41,153 nucleotides of DNA from an uncultured Oscillospiraceae bacterium (GTDB lineage Bacteria > Bacillota > Clostridia > Oscillospirales > Acutalibacteraceae), in assembly GCA_910588935.1 (NCBI GenBank), contig CAJUSM010000020.1, positions 1 through 41,153 of the forward strand. Direction: 5' to 3'. This document shows, one piece after another, positions 1 to 7,914 of this stretch (the first letter of the stretch is position 1; the number at the start of each line of letters is the position of its first letter). A program made the position numbers and the translations under genes. A model generated the notes under the pieces. The model was given only the letters and a program-made list of their open reading frames with translations, was not told the DNA's origin and made no database searches.

Positions 1-178
1 CTACCAGGGTGACTCCAAAGCTGGAGGAATACATAACCCCCGCAAAGGTTTTTTTGTAGATGAAAAAAATAAACATGCCAATGCCAAAGGCAAGAACCAA
101 AGCCAGAACCATATCTAAAATAGATACGCTGTCAACCATTTCCAGAAAACTGGATTTAAAGATATCGCTGAAAGTCAT
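1..178 (-). CDS. DUF4956 family membrane protein, N-terminal part only
   Basis: The 59 codons visible begin MTFSDIFKSSFLEMVD and run into a hydrophobic stretch (LDMVLALVLAFGIGMFIFF), then off the window edge. This matches the start of DUF4956 membrane proteins, which are commonly found beside VTC-domain genes. I chose the ATG at 178 because AGGAG at 186-190 is 7 bases away; an in-frame ATG at 184 is too close to that site. The gene lies 38 bases downstream of the VTC gene on the same strand, so the two are probably cotranscribed. The function of DUF4956 is not firmly known; a role with the polyphosphate polymerase-like partner is inference. Confidence 0.8.
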   Translation of the reverse strand, partial: MTFSDIFKSSFLEMVDSVSILDMVLALVLAFGIGMFIFFIYKKTFAGVMYSSSFGVTLV

Positions 179-216
179 AAACATTCTCCTTGTCATTTTT
201 TTGCCTGCCCATCCGC

Positions 217-882
217 TCAGCCATAAATTCTGCAGGCTGCATATTTGGAAAAGGAAGAAGTCTGAACGCCCGGCACCTGAACCAGCTCCTGGATTACACA
301 GGGCAGGAACTGGTCCCATTTTACTTCTAGAATTGCCAGGCCCTCTCCGGCAGGAATTGTAGAACAGTCTGGATCCAAAAAACCGGTGGGATTCATTGCT
401 GTACGCAGGTGATGGTCTAGGGTAACCCGAACATTGCCTGGCGCAAACACAAAGGGCTCTCGGATATAGTCCACAATTGTTTTCGGCCTTAGGCCCTGCA
501 GTTTCATTTTCACCCCCAATTCTCCCAGCAGGCTGCTTTCGGCAGAAGATGGAATGAGGCCAAAGGTCAGTTTTTCTGCTTCTTCCCAATGGATGGCCTC
601 CTGAACTTTGCTGCAAAGATTGCCATATTTGCTCTTTTTTTCCAAAATGATCCGAGACACATCTCCATTATAATAGCGCAGGCGGAACTTTTCTCGTTTG
701 TTAACTCCGTCTATTTTTTCCCGCAGAGCTTTATCGGCAGAATTGTCAAAATACAAACTGCGTATACAATAAAATCCCTGTTTGGCATATGGGTCGGTCT
801 TCATTGCCGCCGAGAGCCTGCACCGTAGCACGGGCAGCTCCAGTGGGGAGAGCCGGTGTTTGTACTCATGACGAAGCTTCAT
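217..882 (-). CDS. VTC-domain polyphosphate polymerase-like protein
   Basis: This 221-residue protein is almost entirely a VTC (vacuolar transporter chaperone) domain, the triphosphate-tunnel fold that in yeast Vtc4 makes polyphosphate from ATP. Basic and acidic tunnel motifs are visible in order: RHEYKHRLS near the N terminus, YCIRSLYFDN, REKFRLRYYNG, ILEKKSKYG, and AILEVKWDQFLP near the C terminus. The frame stays open to 921, but the ATG at 882 has an AGAGGA ribosome binding site about 8 bases upstream and begins exactly at the domain (MKLRHEYKHR). It is followed by a DUF4956 gene, the usual bacterial partner; a CotH-like gene often comes next but lies outside the window. No membrane segment is visible. 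Bacterial members are mostly annotated by homology, so the true substrate is uncertain. Confidence 0.85.
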   Translation of the reverse strand: MKLRHEYKHRLSPLELPVLRCRLSAAMKTDPYAKQGFYCIRSLYFDNSADKALREKIDGVNKREKFRLRYYNGDVSRIILEKKSKYGNLCSKVQEAIHWEEAEKLTFGLIPSSAESSLLGELGVKMKLQGLRPKTIVDYIREPFVFAPGNVRVTLDHHLRTAMNPTGFLDPDCSTIPAGEGLAILEVKWDQFLPCVIQELVQVPGVQTSSFSKYAACRIYG

Positions 883-1053
883 AGTGGATTCCTCTTTTCC
901 TGATGGGAATGGACATATCATAACGCCCCTGCCTTAGATTTACCTTAGAGCCTGCTGTGTTTCTCTCTGCGCGCGGAATGCAATTTTGCGGCTTTTGCAC
1001 TTTGGCCTCGGGAAGGCAGCAGGCGCAAGCCCCAGAAAAATGCATAAATCAAA

Positions 1054-1086
1054 TAAAAATTCCCTGGTGCTGCCAGGGAATTTTTA
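1054..1086. terminator. Strong symmetric hairpin, possible bidirectional terminator
   Basis: A perfect 14-bp stem (1054-1067 with 1073-1086) encloses a 5-base loop. The arms begin and end in A/T runs, so either strand would give a GC-rich stem followed by U residues. It sits in the 427-base gap between the VTC gene and the glycosidase. No gene on either strand ends just before it, so it may insulate the divergent promoters or be a leader structure. Apart from this and the small frame at 1225, I see nothing else in 883-1224. Confidence 0.6.
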
Positions 1087-1224
1087 CGGCCCAAATATTC
1101 AGGATGGAAACTTTGTCGTTCAAAAAACACCGAGAAACTTTTCACGAATAGGGTAGAATTGGTGAATTTGCTTAATATTGTTGGAACGAATGAAAGAATT
1201 GTTACTGTTCTAAAGGGAGATAGA

Positions 1225-1326
1225 ATGCTATACTCTTTTCAAATACTGGAATGCCATATCAGAAAGGCCAAGCAGGACATTCCGGAAAAGAAGAGGAGAG
1301 TTAAATATTATGGCGGTAAGGTATAA
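1225..1326 (+). CDS. Possible 33-codon leader ORF overlapping the glycosidase start
   Basis: An ATG at 1225 follows AAGGGAGA (1213-1220) at usable spacing and opens a frame of 33 codons (MLYSFQILECHI..., then Lys/Arg-rich). It stops at 1324-1326, overlapping the first codons of the glycosidase that starts at 1310. The strong ribosome site and overlap would fit translational coupling. The peptide resembles nothing I recognise. A weak promoter-like pair (TTGTTA, 16 bases, TAGAAT) overlaps its start, and if that is the real promoter the ORF would not be translated. Confidence 0.3.
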   Translation: MLYSFQILECHIRKAKQDIPEKKRRVKYYGGKV

Positions 1327-2686
1327 TCCCAACCCGATCAGAACAGAAGAGCCTTTGTGCCAGGTGAATACTTGGGCCGAGGTGGAAAAATCACCCTTGT
1401 ATACAGTGGAATGCAATGGGGAGCTACAGACAGTTTACCATACAGATAGCTTTGACTATGTGATTCCTGTGGTTCGAGATGATTCTCCTGTCCAGGTATC
1501 CATCCAGGTACATAAGCCCTTTGACACAGCGGTGGTCCGCCCGGCAAAGGCGAGAATTGTGCCAAAGCGTGAGGGCGAATACCTGGTGTTTACACTTCCC
1601 CACCCGCAAAAGCTTACGCTGGAGCTGGACGGGGATCTGAAAACCCCCCTATATATCCTGTGCTCCCATTGGGTTCCCAAGCCGGAAAAAGTAGACCATC
1701 TATTTGAAAGCGGGAAAATTTACAATGTAGGCGTACTGCATGTAAAGGCAGGGGAGACCGTCTATTTGGAAGAGGGATGTATGGTCTTTGGCTGTATCGA
1801 AGCCTACATCGCCGACGGCATCCGGATTTTAGGCAACGGCGTGCTGAATGGATGTGTATGGCACCCAAAAGAGGAGAACGGCGGCAAGCCCATGATCCGC
1901 ATGGTGCTAAGCAATAACATCCAGATTCAGGGAATCACTGTGGTAGACGGCGGCCAGTGGCATGTATTGCCTGGAGCCTGCCAAAATGTGGAAATTAAGG
2001 ATATCAACATTATGTCCCGGGTATGTACAGGGGATGGCATTGATATTGTGGGGTGCGAGCATGTTACTCTGCGCGACTCCTTTATCCGGGCCTCCGATGA
2101 CTGCGTGTGCATTAAGGCCGCAAGCCACCCAGACCCAGCAGCCAACCGGAACGTAAAGGATATCCGGGTAGAGCACTGTGTTTTGTGGAACGCGGAGCCA
2201 GGCAATGCGCTTGAAATTGGCTATGAGGTGCGCTGCGATGAGGTGTGCGATATTATCTTTAAGGATATTGATATTGTGCACTGCGAATACGAGGGGAATC
2301 AATCCGGCGGCGTGCTTACCATCCACAATGCGGACCGGCCCTATATTCACGACATCGTCTACGAAGATATCCGCATTGAGGATGCGCAGGAGAAGTTTAT
2401 CGACATTAAGGTACTGGATTCCAAGTATTCTCTGGACAGAAAACGGGGCAGAGTGGAGAAAATATACTTTAAAAACGTAGAAATCCTGAACGGAGCATTT
2501 CCAGTGTCCATTATTCGGGGCTTTGAGATGGCCAATGAAATGAGCAGGCCCCAGGACTTTTACTTTGACCATGTGGTAATTCTGGGTCAGGAGATGCATT
2601 CTCCCAATGAGATGCGTATGGTAGTAGAGCTGGCTCACAACCTGCACTTTGGGGAGAAAACATATTCGGAGAGAAATCCTTTTTAA
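1310..2686 (+). CDS. GH28-like right-handed beta-helix glycosidase
   Basis: This 458-residue protein has no signal peptide and should act in the cytoplasm. Residues 1-125 look like a beta-sandwich; residues 130-440 contain the short repeated strands of a right-handed beta-helix with repeated G-N, N-I and D-I turns. The centre resembles glycoside hydrolase family 28 (polygalacturonase and relatives): TGDGID at 240-245, the Asp pair in SDDCVCIK at 262-269, and GNALEIG at 298-304 where classic members have Gly-His-Gly. The catalytic aspartates seem present but the conserved His is not, so the substrate may differ from plain polygalacturonate. It is followed by its own terminator and precedes a two-component regulator and an oligosaccharide transporter. 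A GAGGAG motif lies about 11 bases before the ATG. Confidence 0.8.
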   Translation: MAVRYNPNPIRTEEPLCQVNTWAEVEKSPLYTVECNGELQTVYHTDSFDYVIPVVRDDSPVQVSIQVHKPFDTAVVRPAKARIVPKREGEYLVFTLPHPQKLTLELDGDLKTPLYILCSHWVPKPEKVDHLFESGKIYNVGVLHVKAGETVYLEEGCMVFGCIEAYIADGIRILGNGVLNGCVWHPKEENGGKPMIRMVLSNNIQIQGITVVDGGQWHVLPGACQNVEIKDINIMSRVCTGDGIDIVGCEHVTLRDSFIRASDDCVCIKAASHPDPAANRNVKDIRVEHCVLWNAEPGNALEIGYEVRCDEVCDIIFKDIDIVHCEYEGNQSGGVLTIHNADRPYIHDIVYEDIRIEDAQEKFIDIKVLDSKYSLDRKRGRVEKIYFKNVEILNGAFPVSIIRGFEMANEMSRPQDFYFDHVVILGQEMHSPNEMRMVVELAHNLHFGEKTYSERNPF

Positions 2687-2697
2687 ATTGAAGAAGT

Positions 2698-2753
2698 AAA
2701 GCAGGCAAAGCATCAGAAAAGGCAACGGTTTTGATGTTTTGTCTTGCTTTTAT
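2698..2753 (+). terminator. Terminator after the GH28-like gene
   Basis: Bases 2698-2715 pair with 2732-2750 (10 bp next to the loop with one G-U, then a small bulge and six more pairs), and the stem is followed by TTTTATT. It suggests that the glycosidase is transcribed alone and that the response regulator has its own promoter in 2754-2892, which I could not identify. Confidence 0.6.
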
Positions 2754-2892
2754 TATCAAAGAAACTCTTGCCTTTATAGGGAGCACACAAAAATTTGGTT
2801 CATTGCAGACAGCTGTAGGGGCTATAACAGGAAGAGAATCTTCAATTTTTTTGCATGTACTGCAAATAATACCAGGGAAAGAAGGGGAAAGC

Positions 2893-3936
2893 ATGTGGAA
2901 AACAGTAATGATTGACGATGAGCCATGGGCGCTGGAGGGTTTGGCGGAGGTAATTGATTGGCAGGCGGCAGGGTTCTCCATTGAAGGGCGCTTCACGGAC
3001 CCCCAAGAGGCCTTTGCGTTTCTGTGTGAAAGTTGGCCTGACGTAGTGTTTACCGATATCCGTATGCCGGGAATCTCTGGAGTTGAGTTGATCTCTATGG
3101 CCAGGCAAAAGGGGATTAGCTGTGAGTTTGTTCTGATCAGTGCTTATGAGGACTTTAAGGCAGCACAGCAAGCAATTTTATTGGATGTCTGCGGCTATGT
3201 GCTGAAACCCTATGACAGCGAGGAGATCCACGCGGTGGCAGAAATCCTCCAAAGGCACTTGGAAAAGAAGAGAAGAGCGCCACAGCTAGACTGGCAGGAG
3301 CCTCCAGAACTTACCCTGGAAAAAGCTGCCCCTTGGCAAGAGAAGTTTCAGCACTATTCGGGAGGCTTTTTTTGCCTGCACCCAGACAGGGACAAACGGT
3401 TGCACTCATGGGAGGGCGTGGAGCCACTGCCTATGTCCGTAAAAGGGGCGGGCAGTGGGTTCCTGGTGCTTTCCAACGATCCCCGCGCTGCCCGTACCGC
3501 CTTTTTAGAGCTGCCCGACAGTGAGAGCTGGGGCGTGAGCCAGGCTCATGCTCCGGCACAGGAGGCCCTTCCTATTATGCTGCGGGAGGCATGGTATTCT
3601 TTGCAGTGCCATTTTCAATATTCTATGAAGGATCTGGTAGGGGATATCCAGCTGTATTTGTGCGAGAACATGGAAAAGGAGCTGCTTTTGGGACAGATTG
3701 CCCAACGATACCATTTTTCCGAGCCCTATTTCTGCGTGCTGTTTAAGCGAGGAGCGGGAGTGTCGGTAATGCGGTTTATCCAGTTGGTCCGTATCCACTA
3801 TGCGGCCTACCTTATTCGCACAACAACCAAGCGTCTTCAAGAAATTTCGGAAGAGGTTGGGTTTAATAATTACAGCTATTTTGGCAAGCTCTTTAAGAAA
3901 TACCAGGGGGTTACCCCGGAAAACTGCAGGGAGTAG
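2893..3936 (+). CDS. YesN-type response regulator with AraC DNA-binding domain
   Basis: The 347-residue protein has an N-terminal receiver domain (acidic IDDE at 7-10, phosphoacceptor Asp55 in FTDIRMPG, Lys105 in GYVLKPYD), a divergent middle, and a C-terminal AraC/XylS double helix-turn-helix (about residues 245-347, ending in the typical NNYSYFGKLFKKYQGVTP). Such regulators pair with YesM-type sensor kinases and switch on sugar ABC transporters and glycosidases. The open frame extends upstream to 2731, but ATG 2893 starts at the receiver domain and follows an AGAAGGGGAAAG site. It converges with the sensor kinase gene, the two ends overlapping by 26 bases (3911-3936). The likely targets are the glycosidase and the transporter operon. 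Confidence 0.92.
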   Translation: MWKTVMIDDEPWALEGLAEVIDWQAAGFSIEGRFTDPQEAFAFLCESWPDVVFTDIRMPGISGVELISMARQKGISCEFVLISAYEDFKAAQQAILLDVCGYVLKPYDSEEIHAVAEILQRHLEKKRRAPQLDWQEPPELTLEKAAPWQEKFQHYSGGFFCLHPDRDKRLHSWEGVEPLPMSVKGAGSGFLVLSNDPRAARTAFLELPDSESWGVSQAHAPAQEALPIMLREAWYSLQCHFQYSMKDLVGDIQLYLCENMEKELLLGQIAQRYHFSEPYFCVLFKRGAGVSVMRFIQLVRIHYAAYLIRTTTKRLQEISEEVGFNNYSYFGKLFKKYQGVTPENCRE

Positions 3937-5685
3937 GGCATATTCCCGGTGGGCTATAGGGAATTCGAAAATGTACAGCCATATAATGCCCCTGTACAGA
4001 GCGTATGGAAAACTGAAACCCTTCCCCGTAAAACAGCCTCAGCCGCTGGACTACATTGTCTAGACCAATGTGTTCGTTTTGCGCGGCGTTGCCTTCTTCC
4101 ATTAGGGTGCTTTGCAGGTTAGCCAGAGCTTTAGGCTCCATTCCCAGGCCATTGTCTGTAATGGTTAAAGAAAGGGAGCCTTCCTGGCCCTTCTGGCCTT
4201 GTATCAAGATGATACAGGGCCCCTTTTTTTGGCAAAACCCGTGCTGGATCGAATTTTCAATCAAAGGCTGAAGCACCATAGAGAGGATGCTCTGGCCCTG
4301 GCCTCCTCCGAGACATGAATTCGCAGCTCGTACCGTTGCGGGGCCCGCATGTCCATTAATGTAAAATAGTGCTTGGTATGAGCCAATTCCTGGGCCAAAG
4401 AGACAATAATTTCACTGCGCAGGCTATAACGAAACAGCGCCGCCAAAGAGGTCAGCATGGCTTCCAGCATAGGGGCCCGGTGGTAGCGTGCCATACTGCG
4501 CATACTTTCCAGGGTGTTAAAAAGAAAGTGGGGATTAATCTGGTTGCGGTAAGCATTTAGCTGGGCCTGCTTTTGGGCCAAGGTGGTCTGGTACAGGCGC
4601 AGGGACATTTCTTGCTGGCGAAGGTTGGCGGCTTCCAGTATCTCTAGGGTTTCATTTACTGTGTAGGCCACGTAACGGAGGTCTTTTAGTCCAGGCAGGG
4701 CCATGCGCTTTTTTTGGCCTTGCTGAATCTCCTGCATGTCTGTTACCAGCAGCTTAATGGGATTGGAGATCTCGTGAATAATGACCTCGGTAAAAACCGT
4801 AAGCAGGATACAGACCACAACCATAGCTAGAACCAAAACATTCCGTGTGGAGCTAATATCCCGGAGCAGGCTGTTTTTAGGAACCAGGTCAATTAAGGTC
4901 AAATTTATATCCTTCAAGGGCACAGTGTGCCGGATATATTCCACATTGCCAGAGTAAAGCTTGTCCTGGCTTTGCCCATGCAGCATAGCCAGTTCCTCCT
5001 CAGAAGTCTTGCGGCTGGTATATACTACGTCCTCCTGATAGAGCAGGGCCTTAATTTCGTTCTCATAGTCCCCTGCCCCCTTTAGGTTAACCAGCTGGTT
5101 AACGTCAATGCGGGCCACGCCAATGGCATATTCCTCTGTCAAATACCCGCCCCGCTGGATGCTGTTAACTCGAAAGCAGTAGATCAGCTGGGGGAGTGGG
5201 GAAGAGCTGTCAGGGAGAGTGCGAAAAAATGAACCAGAGAAACCATCAGATTCTTCCCGGATGCTTTCTACTAGCTGTTTATACTGGTATTTCCCAGTAG
5301 AGCCGGAAAAAAAAGAGTGGCCAGAGGGGCTATCAATTAAAATCTCTACAACTAGGGGAGTAGATTGCCGGAGATAGTCCAGCAGCTGGTTGCAGCCAGA
5401 GATATTCTGCAGGTAAACCATTGGGTCCTTGTTAAACAGGATTTCCTGCATATTAGAAAAATAGGTAAACTGGCGCATGGATTTTTCAATCCCTTCAAAT
5501 TGGGCGTCCAGCTGGGTTTCAATATTTTGGGAAAAGGCTTGAAAGGATTTGGCGAACTGGCGCTGGGAAAACCGGTAGGCGAAAACAAAGGTTACGCTGG
5601 ATAGAACTACAACAAACAACAGCATCATTGCCAGGAAGATCTGCAGCATCCGTTTGGTAGAAAGCCCCCGTAGCTTTTTACCCAT
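3911..5685 (-). pseudogene. YesM-type sensor histidine kinase, split by a one-base frameshift
   Basis: The N-terminal part (5685 to 4261) has a membrane segment at residues 13-36, an extracellular sensing region to about 280, a second membrane segment at 282-304, a HAMP-like linker and the His_kinase domain with NQINPHFLFNT (phosphoacceptor His386). It then runs out of frame and ends after a meaningless tail. The rest of the kinase continues in another frame (up to 4279, ending 3911) with the N box QPLIENSIQHG and G box DNGLGM. Restoring one C in the CCC run at 4296-4298 (plus strand) would rejoin them as SEEARGQSILSMVLQPLIEN, about 590 residues. GAGGAGGG lies before the ATG. It is divergent from the transporter operon and convergent with the regulator. 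Either a real mutation or a sequence error; nothing else looks decayed. Confidence 0.85.
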
Positions 5686-5822
5686 AGAAATCCCTCCTCA
5701 AAATAATATTTTTCTTTAGTATACCGGAAGATAACAAAAAGGAAAAGAGGCAAAATTAACGAATTGCATAAAAACAAAAAGATTAGAGAGGAATCTCTAG
5801 CGAAAATTAATTTTGTTATATT

Positions 5823-5861
5823 AGAGCTAAAGCCTGTTTCTGTGAAAAAGCCTTTAGCTCT
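5823..5861 (+). repeat. Inverted repeat upstream of the transporter operon
   Basis: A perfect 10-base inverted repeat (5823-5832 with 5852-5861) separated by 19 bases lies about 97 bases before the first permease, in the 272-base gap between divergent kinase and transporter genes. It lacks a T tail, so it looks more like an operator or leader hairpin than a terminator. The gap also has an AT-rich TATATT at 5816-5821. Regulator binding here is inference. Confidence 0.35.
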
Positions 5862-5957
5862 GGTATCATATTGCTATGAGTTTTAGAGAAAAGCAAGGTC
5901 GGCTTTGTGTAAACCGTACAAGGCTTTTCCTAAAAACCACGGAAAGGGGCGTTTAAA

Positions 5958-6896
5958 ATGAAGGGTAGGTCGGAAACAGTAAAAAAGAAGGATTCTGTGT
6001 TTCGAGAAATTTGGAAGAACAAGGCAATATATATGATTATGCTGCCAGGTATCGCGTGGTTCATTATATTTGCCTATGGGCCTATGTCTGGCTTACAGCT
6101 GGCTTTTAAGGAATACAGTACCAAGCTTGGCATTTGGGGCAGCCATTGGTGTGGCCTGGAGAACTTTGAGTACGTGTTTCGCGATCCATCCTTTTTGCGG
6201 TCGGTGGGCACCACCCTGTGGATAAACGCCGGTCGGCTGCTGTTTCAGTTCCCGGTTCCCATTTTTTTGGCCCTGCTGTTTAATGAGCTCCGGCTTAAGC
6301 GGTACAAAAAGGTAATACAAACTGTGCTTACCTTTCCTCAGTTCCTATCCTGGGTTATCGTAGCCAGCATTGTCATCAATATCCTCTCTTATGATGGTTT
6401 GGTTAACAGTATTGTGGCGGCTTTTGGCGGCAAAACCATTAACTTTATGGGCAGCGCCAGCATGTTTCAGCCGCTTTTGTACATAACCGAGGGCTGGAAG
6501 TCTGCTGGCTGGGGAGCGATTATCTACATGGCGGCAATATCTGGCATTGATGTGGACCAATACGAGGCGGCAGATCTGGACGGAGCTTCCCGACTCCAGA
6601 AGATTTTTCGTATAACCATTCCCAACATTCTGCCAACCATCTCTGTAATGTTCGTGCTGCAAATGGGTAACTTAATGTCCGGCGGGTTTGACCAGGTATT
6701 TAACCTCTCTAACCCTGCGGTAAAGGATGTTTCGGAAATTTTGGATATGTACATCTACAATATTTCCTTTGGCTCTACCCCTGATTTCGGATTTTCTACC
6801 GCGGTAAGTCTATTCCGCTCTGTAGTAAACTGTGCCTTTTTGGTAGCCGCCGACCGGGGCGCTAAGGCGCTGGGCGGCAGCGGGCTGTTCGCGTAA
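5958..6896 (+). CDS. Sugar ABC transporter permease, LplB/YteP type
   Basis: A 312-residue inner-membrane permease of the MalF-like carbohydrate group. About six transmembrane segments are visible, starting with MIMLPGIAWFIIFAYGPM. The cytoplasmic EAA loop that contacts the ATPase reads YEAADLDGASRLQKIFRITIP. The N-terminal segment with GPMSGLQLAFKEY is typical of the LplB/YteP branch, which imports oligosaccharides such as rhamnogalacturonan fragments. AAAGGGGCG precedes the ATG. It is first in an operon with a second permease 14 bases downstream and a binding lipoprotein; no ATPase gene is present, so a shared MsmX-like ATPase elsewhere is expected. Confidence 0.93.
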   Translation: MKGRSETVKKKDSVFREIWKNKAIYMIMLPGIAWFIIFAYGPMSGLQLAFKEYSTKLGIWGSHWCGLENFEYVFRDPSFLRSVGTTLWINAGRLLFQFPVPIFLALLFNELRLKRYKKVIQTVLTFPQFLSWVIVASIVINILSYDGLVNSIVAAFGGKTINFMGSASMFQPLLYITEGWKSAGWGAIIYMAAISGIDVDQYEAADLDGASRLQKIFRITIPNILPTISVMFVLQMGNLMSGGFDQVFNLSNPAVKDVSEILDMYIYNISFGSTPDFGFSTAVSLFRSVVNCAFLVAADRGAKALGGSGLFA

Positions 6897-6910
6897 GAAA
6901 GGAGATTGTT

Positions 6911-7801
6911 ATGAATCAAGATATCGCAGGAAAAAAACGAAAGATCGACGGAGTGGATATTTTTGTCTTTGTTATATTGACCATATGGATGCTGTTGATC
7001 ATTGTTCCTTTTGTCAACGCCATCTCCATCTCGTTTGCTACTCAGAAGGAGTATGTGGACAATCCCTTAATGCTGTTTCCTTCCAACCCCACCTTCCGCA
7101 GCTATGAGATGCTGTTAAACGATTACCGCATCTGGACAGGCTTTCGCACCTCCTTTCTGATTGTGCTGTTAGGGGTACCGCTAAATATGCTGCTTACAAT
7201 GGTGCTGGCCTACGGTACCAGCCGCGGCAACTATCCAGGAAAAAAGATTATCATTGGCGGCATCCTGTTTACCATGTTGTTTAACGGCGGCATCATTCCC
7301 CTATACCTGCAAATGAAAGAGATGGGGCTAACCAACCATCTATGGTCGGTGCTGCTGGCGGGGTCGGTAAATGTGTTCTACTTTGTCATTATGCGCAGCT
7401 ATTTCCAGTCTTTGCCAGATTCCCTCATCGAGTCTGCCCGTCTGGATGGCGCGGGGGAGTGGAGGGTGCTCTTTTACATTATTCTGCCCCTTTCTAAGCC
7501 CATAATTGCCACCTTAACTCTATTTTACTTAGTAGATAGGTGGAACGAGTGGTACCATGCCCTCATCTTTATCCGCGATAGCAATCTGCAGCCTTTGCAG
7601 CTGGTTTTGCGGTCAATTGTAATGGAGTCCAGTATTGTAAATAATGTAACCAGTGCGGCAGCCATGGAGAATATGCAAAACTTTGATATGGGCGTAAAGA
7701 TGGCGGCGGTAATTGTCACCATACTTCCGGTAATGTGTATTTTCCCCTTTCTGCAAAAGCATTTCGCCCAGGGCGTTATGGTAGGTGCGGTAAAGGCGTA
7801 A
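6911..7801 (+). CDS. Sugar ABC transporter permease, YtcP/YesQ type
   Basis: The second permease subunit, 296 residues with six predicted membrane segments (first about residues 16-38). The EAA motif is ESARLDGAGEWRVLFYIILPLSKPI. The phrases FNGGIIPLYL and the C-terminal FPFLQKHFAQGVMVGAVKA are hallmarks of the YtcP/YesQ group that pairs with LplB-like subunits. AAAGGAG lies before the ATG. It forms a heterodimeric channel with the upstream permease. A 46-base gap leads to a mini-ORF and then the binding protein. Confidence 0.93.
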   Translation: MNQDIAGKKRKIDGVDIFVFVILTIWMLLIIVPFVNAISISFATQKEYVDNPLMLFPSNPTFRSYEMLLNDYRIWTGFRTSFLIVLLGVPLNMLLTMVLAYGTSRGNYPGKKIIIGGILFTMLFNGGIIPLYLQMKEMGLTNHLWSVLLAGSVNVFYFVIMRSYFQSLPDSLIESARLDGAGEWRVLFYIILPLSKPIIATLTLFYLVDRWNEWYHALIFIRDSNLQPLQLVLRSIVMESSIVNNVTSAAAMENMQNFDMGVKMAAVIVTILPVMCIFPFLQKHFAQGVMVGAVKA

Positions 7802-7847
7802 TCGGGCTGTATCTCCAAAGAAAACGGGTACTTTTGGAAAGGGGGTG

Positions 7848-7910
7848 ATGACCCAAAACAATGTGCCGCCAGAAAAATTTCAGGAAAAATATGAAAAAGG
7901 AAAGGACTAA
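7848..7910 (+). CDS. Possible 20-codon ORF between permease and binding protein
   Basis: ATG 7848 follows a purine-rich GGAAAGGGGGTG site and opens a 20-codon frame (MTQNNVPPEK..., hydrophilic, Lys/Glu-rich) that stops at 7908-7910, four bases before the preferred start of the binding lipoprotein at 7915. The site is stronger than the one belonging to the lipoprotein itself, so ribosomes may arrive through this frame. No homology is recognised. It could instead be chance, or the ribosome site for an alternative start. Confidence 0.35.
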   Translation: MTQNNVPPEKFQEKYEKGKD

Positions 7911-7914
7911 AAGA

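Noticed and set aside
1907..2725. 272-codon minus-strand open frame opposite the glycosidase
   Set aside because: It lies fully antisense to a gene with clear family motifs, has no ribosome site or family resemblance, and fits a frame shadow.
5905..5921. Catabolite-responsive (cre)-like sequence TGTAAACCGTACA
   Set aside because: One base short and off consensus at the central CG, so CcpA binding is not supported.
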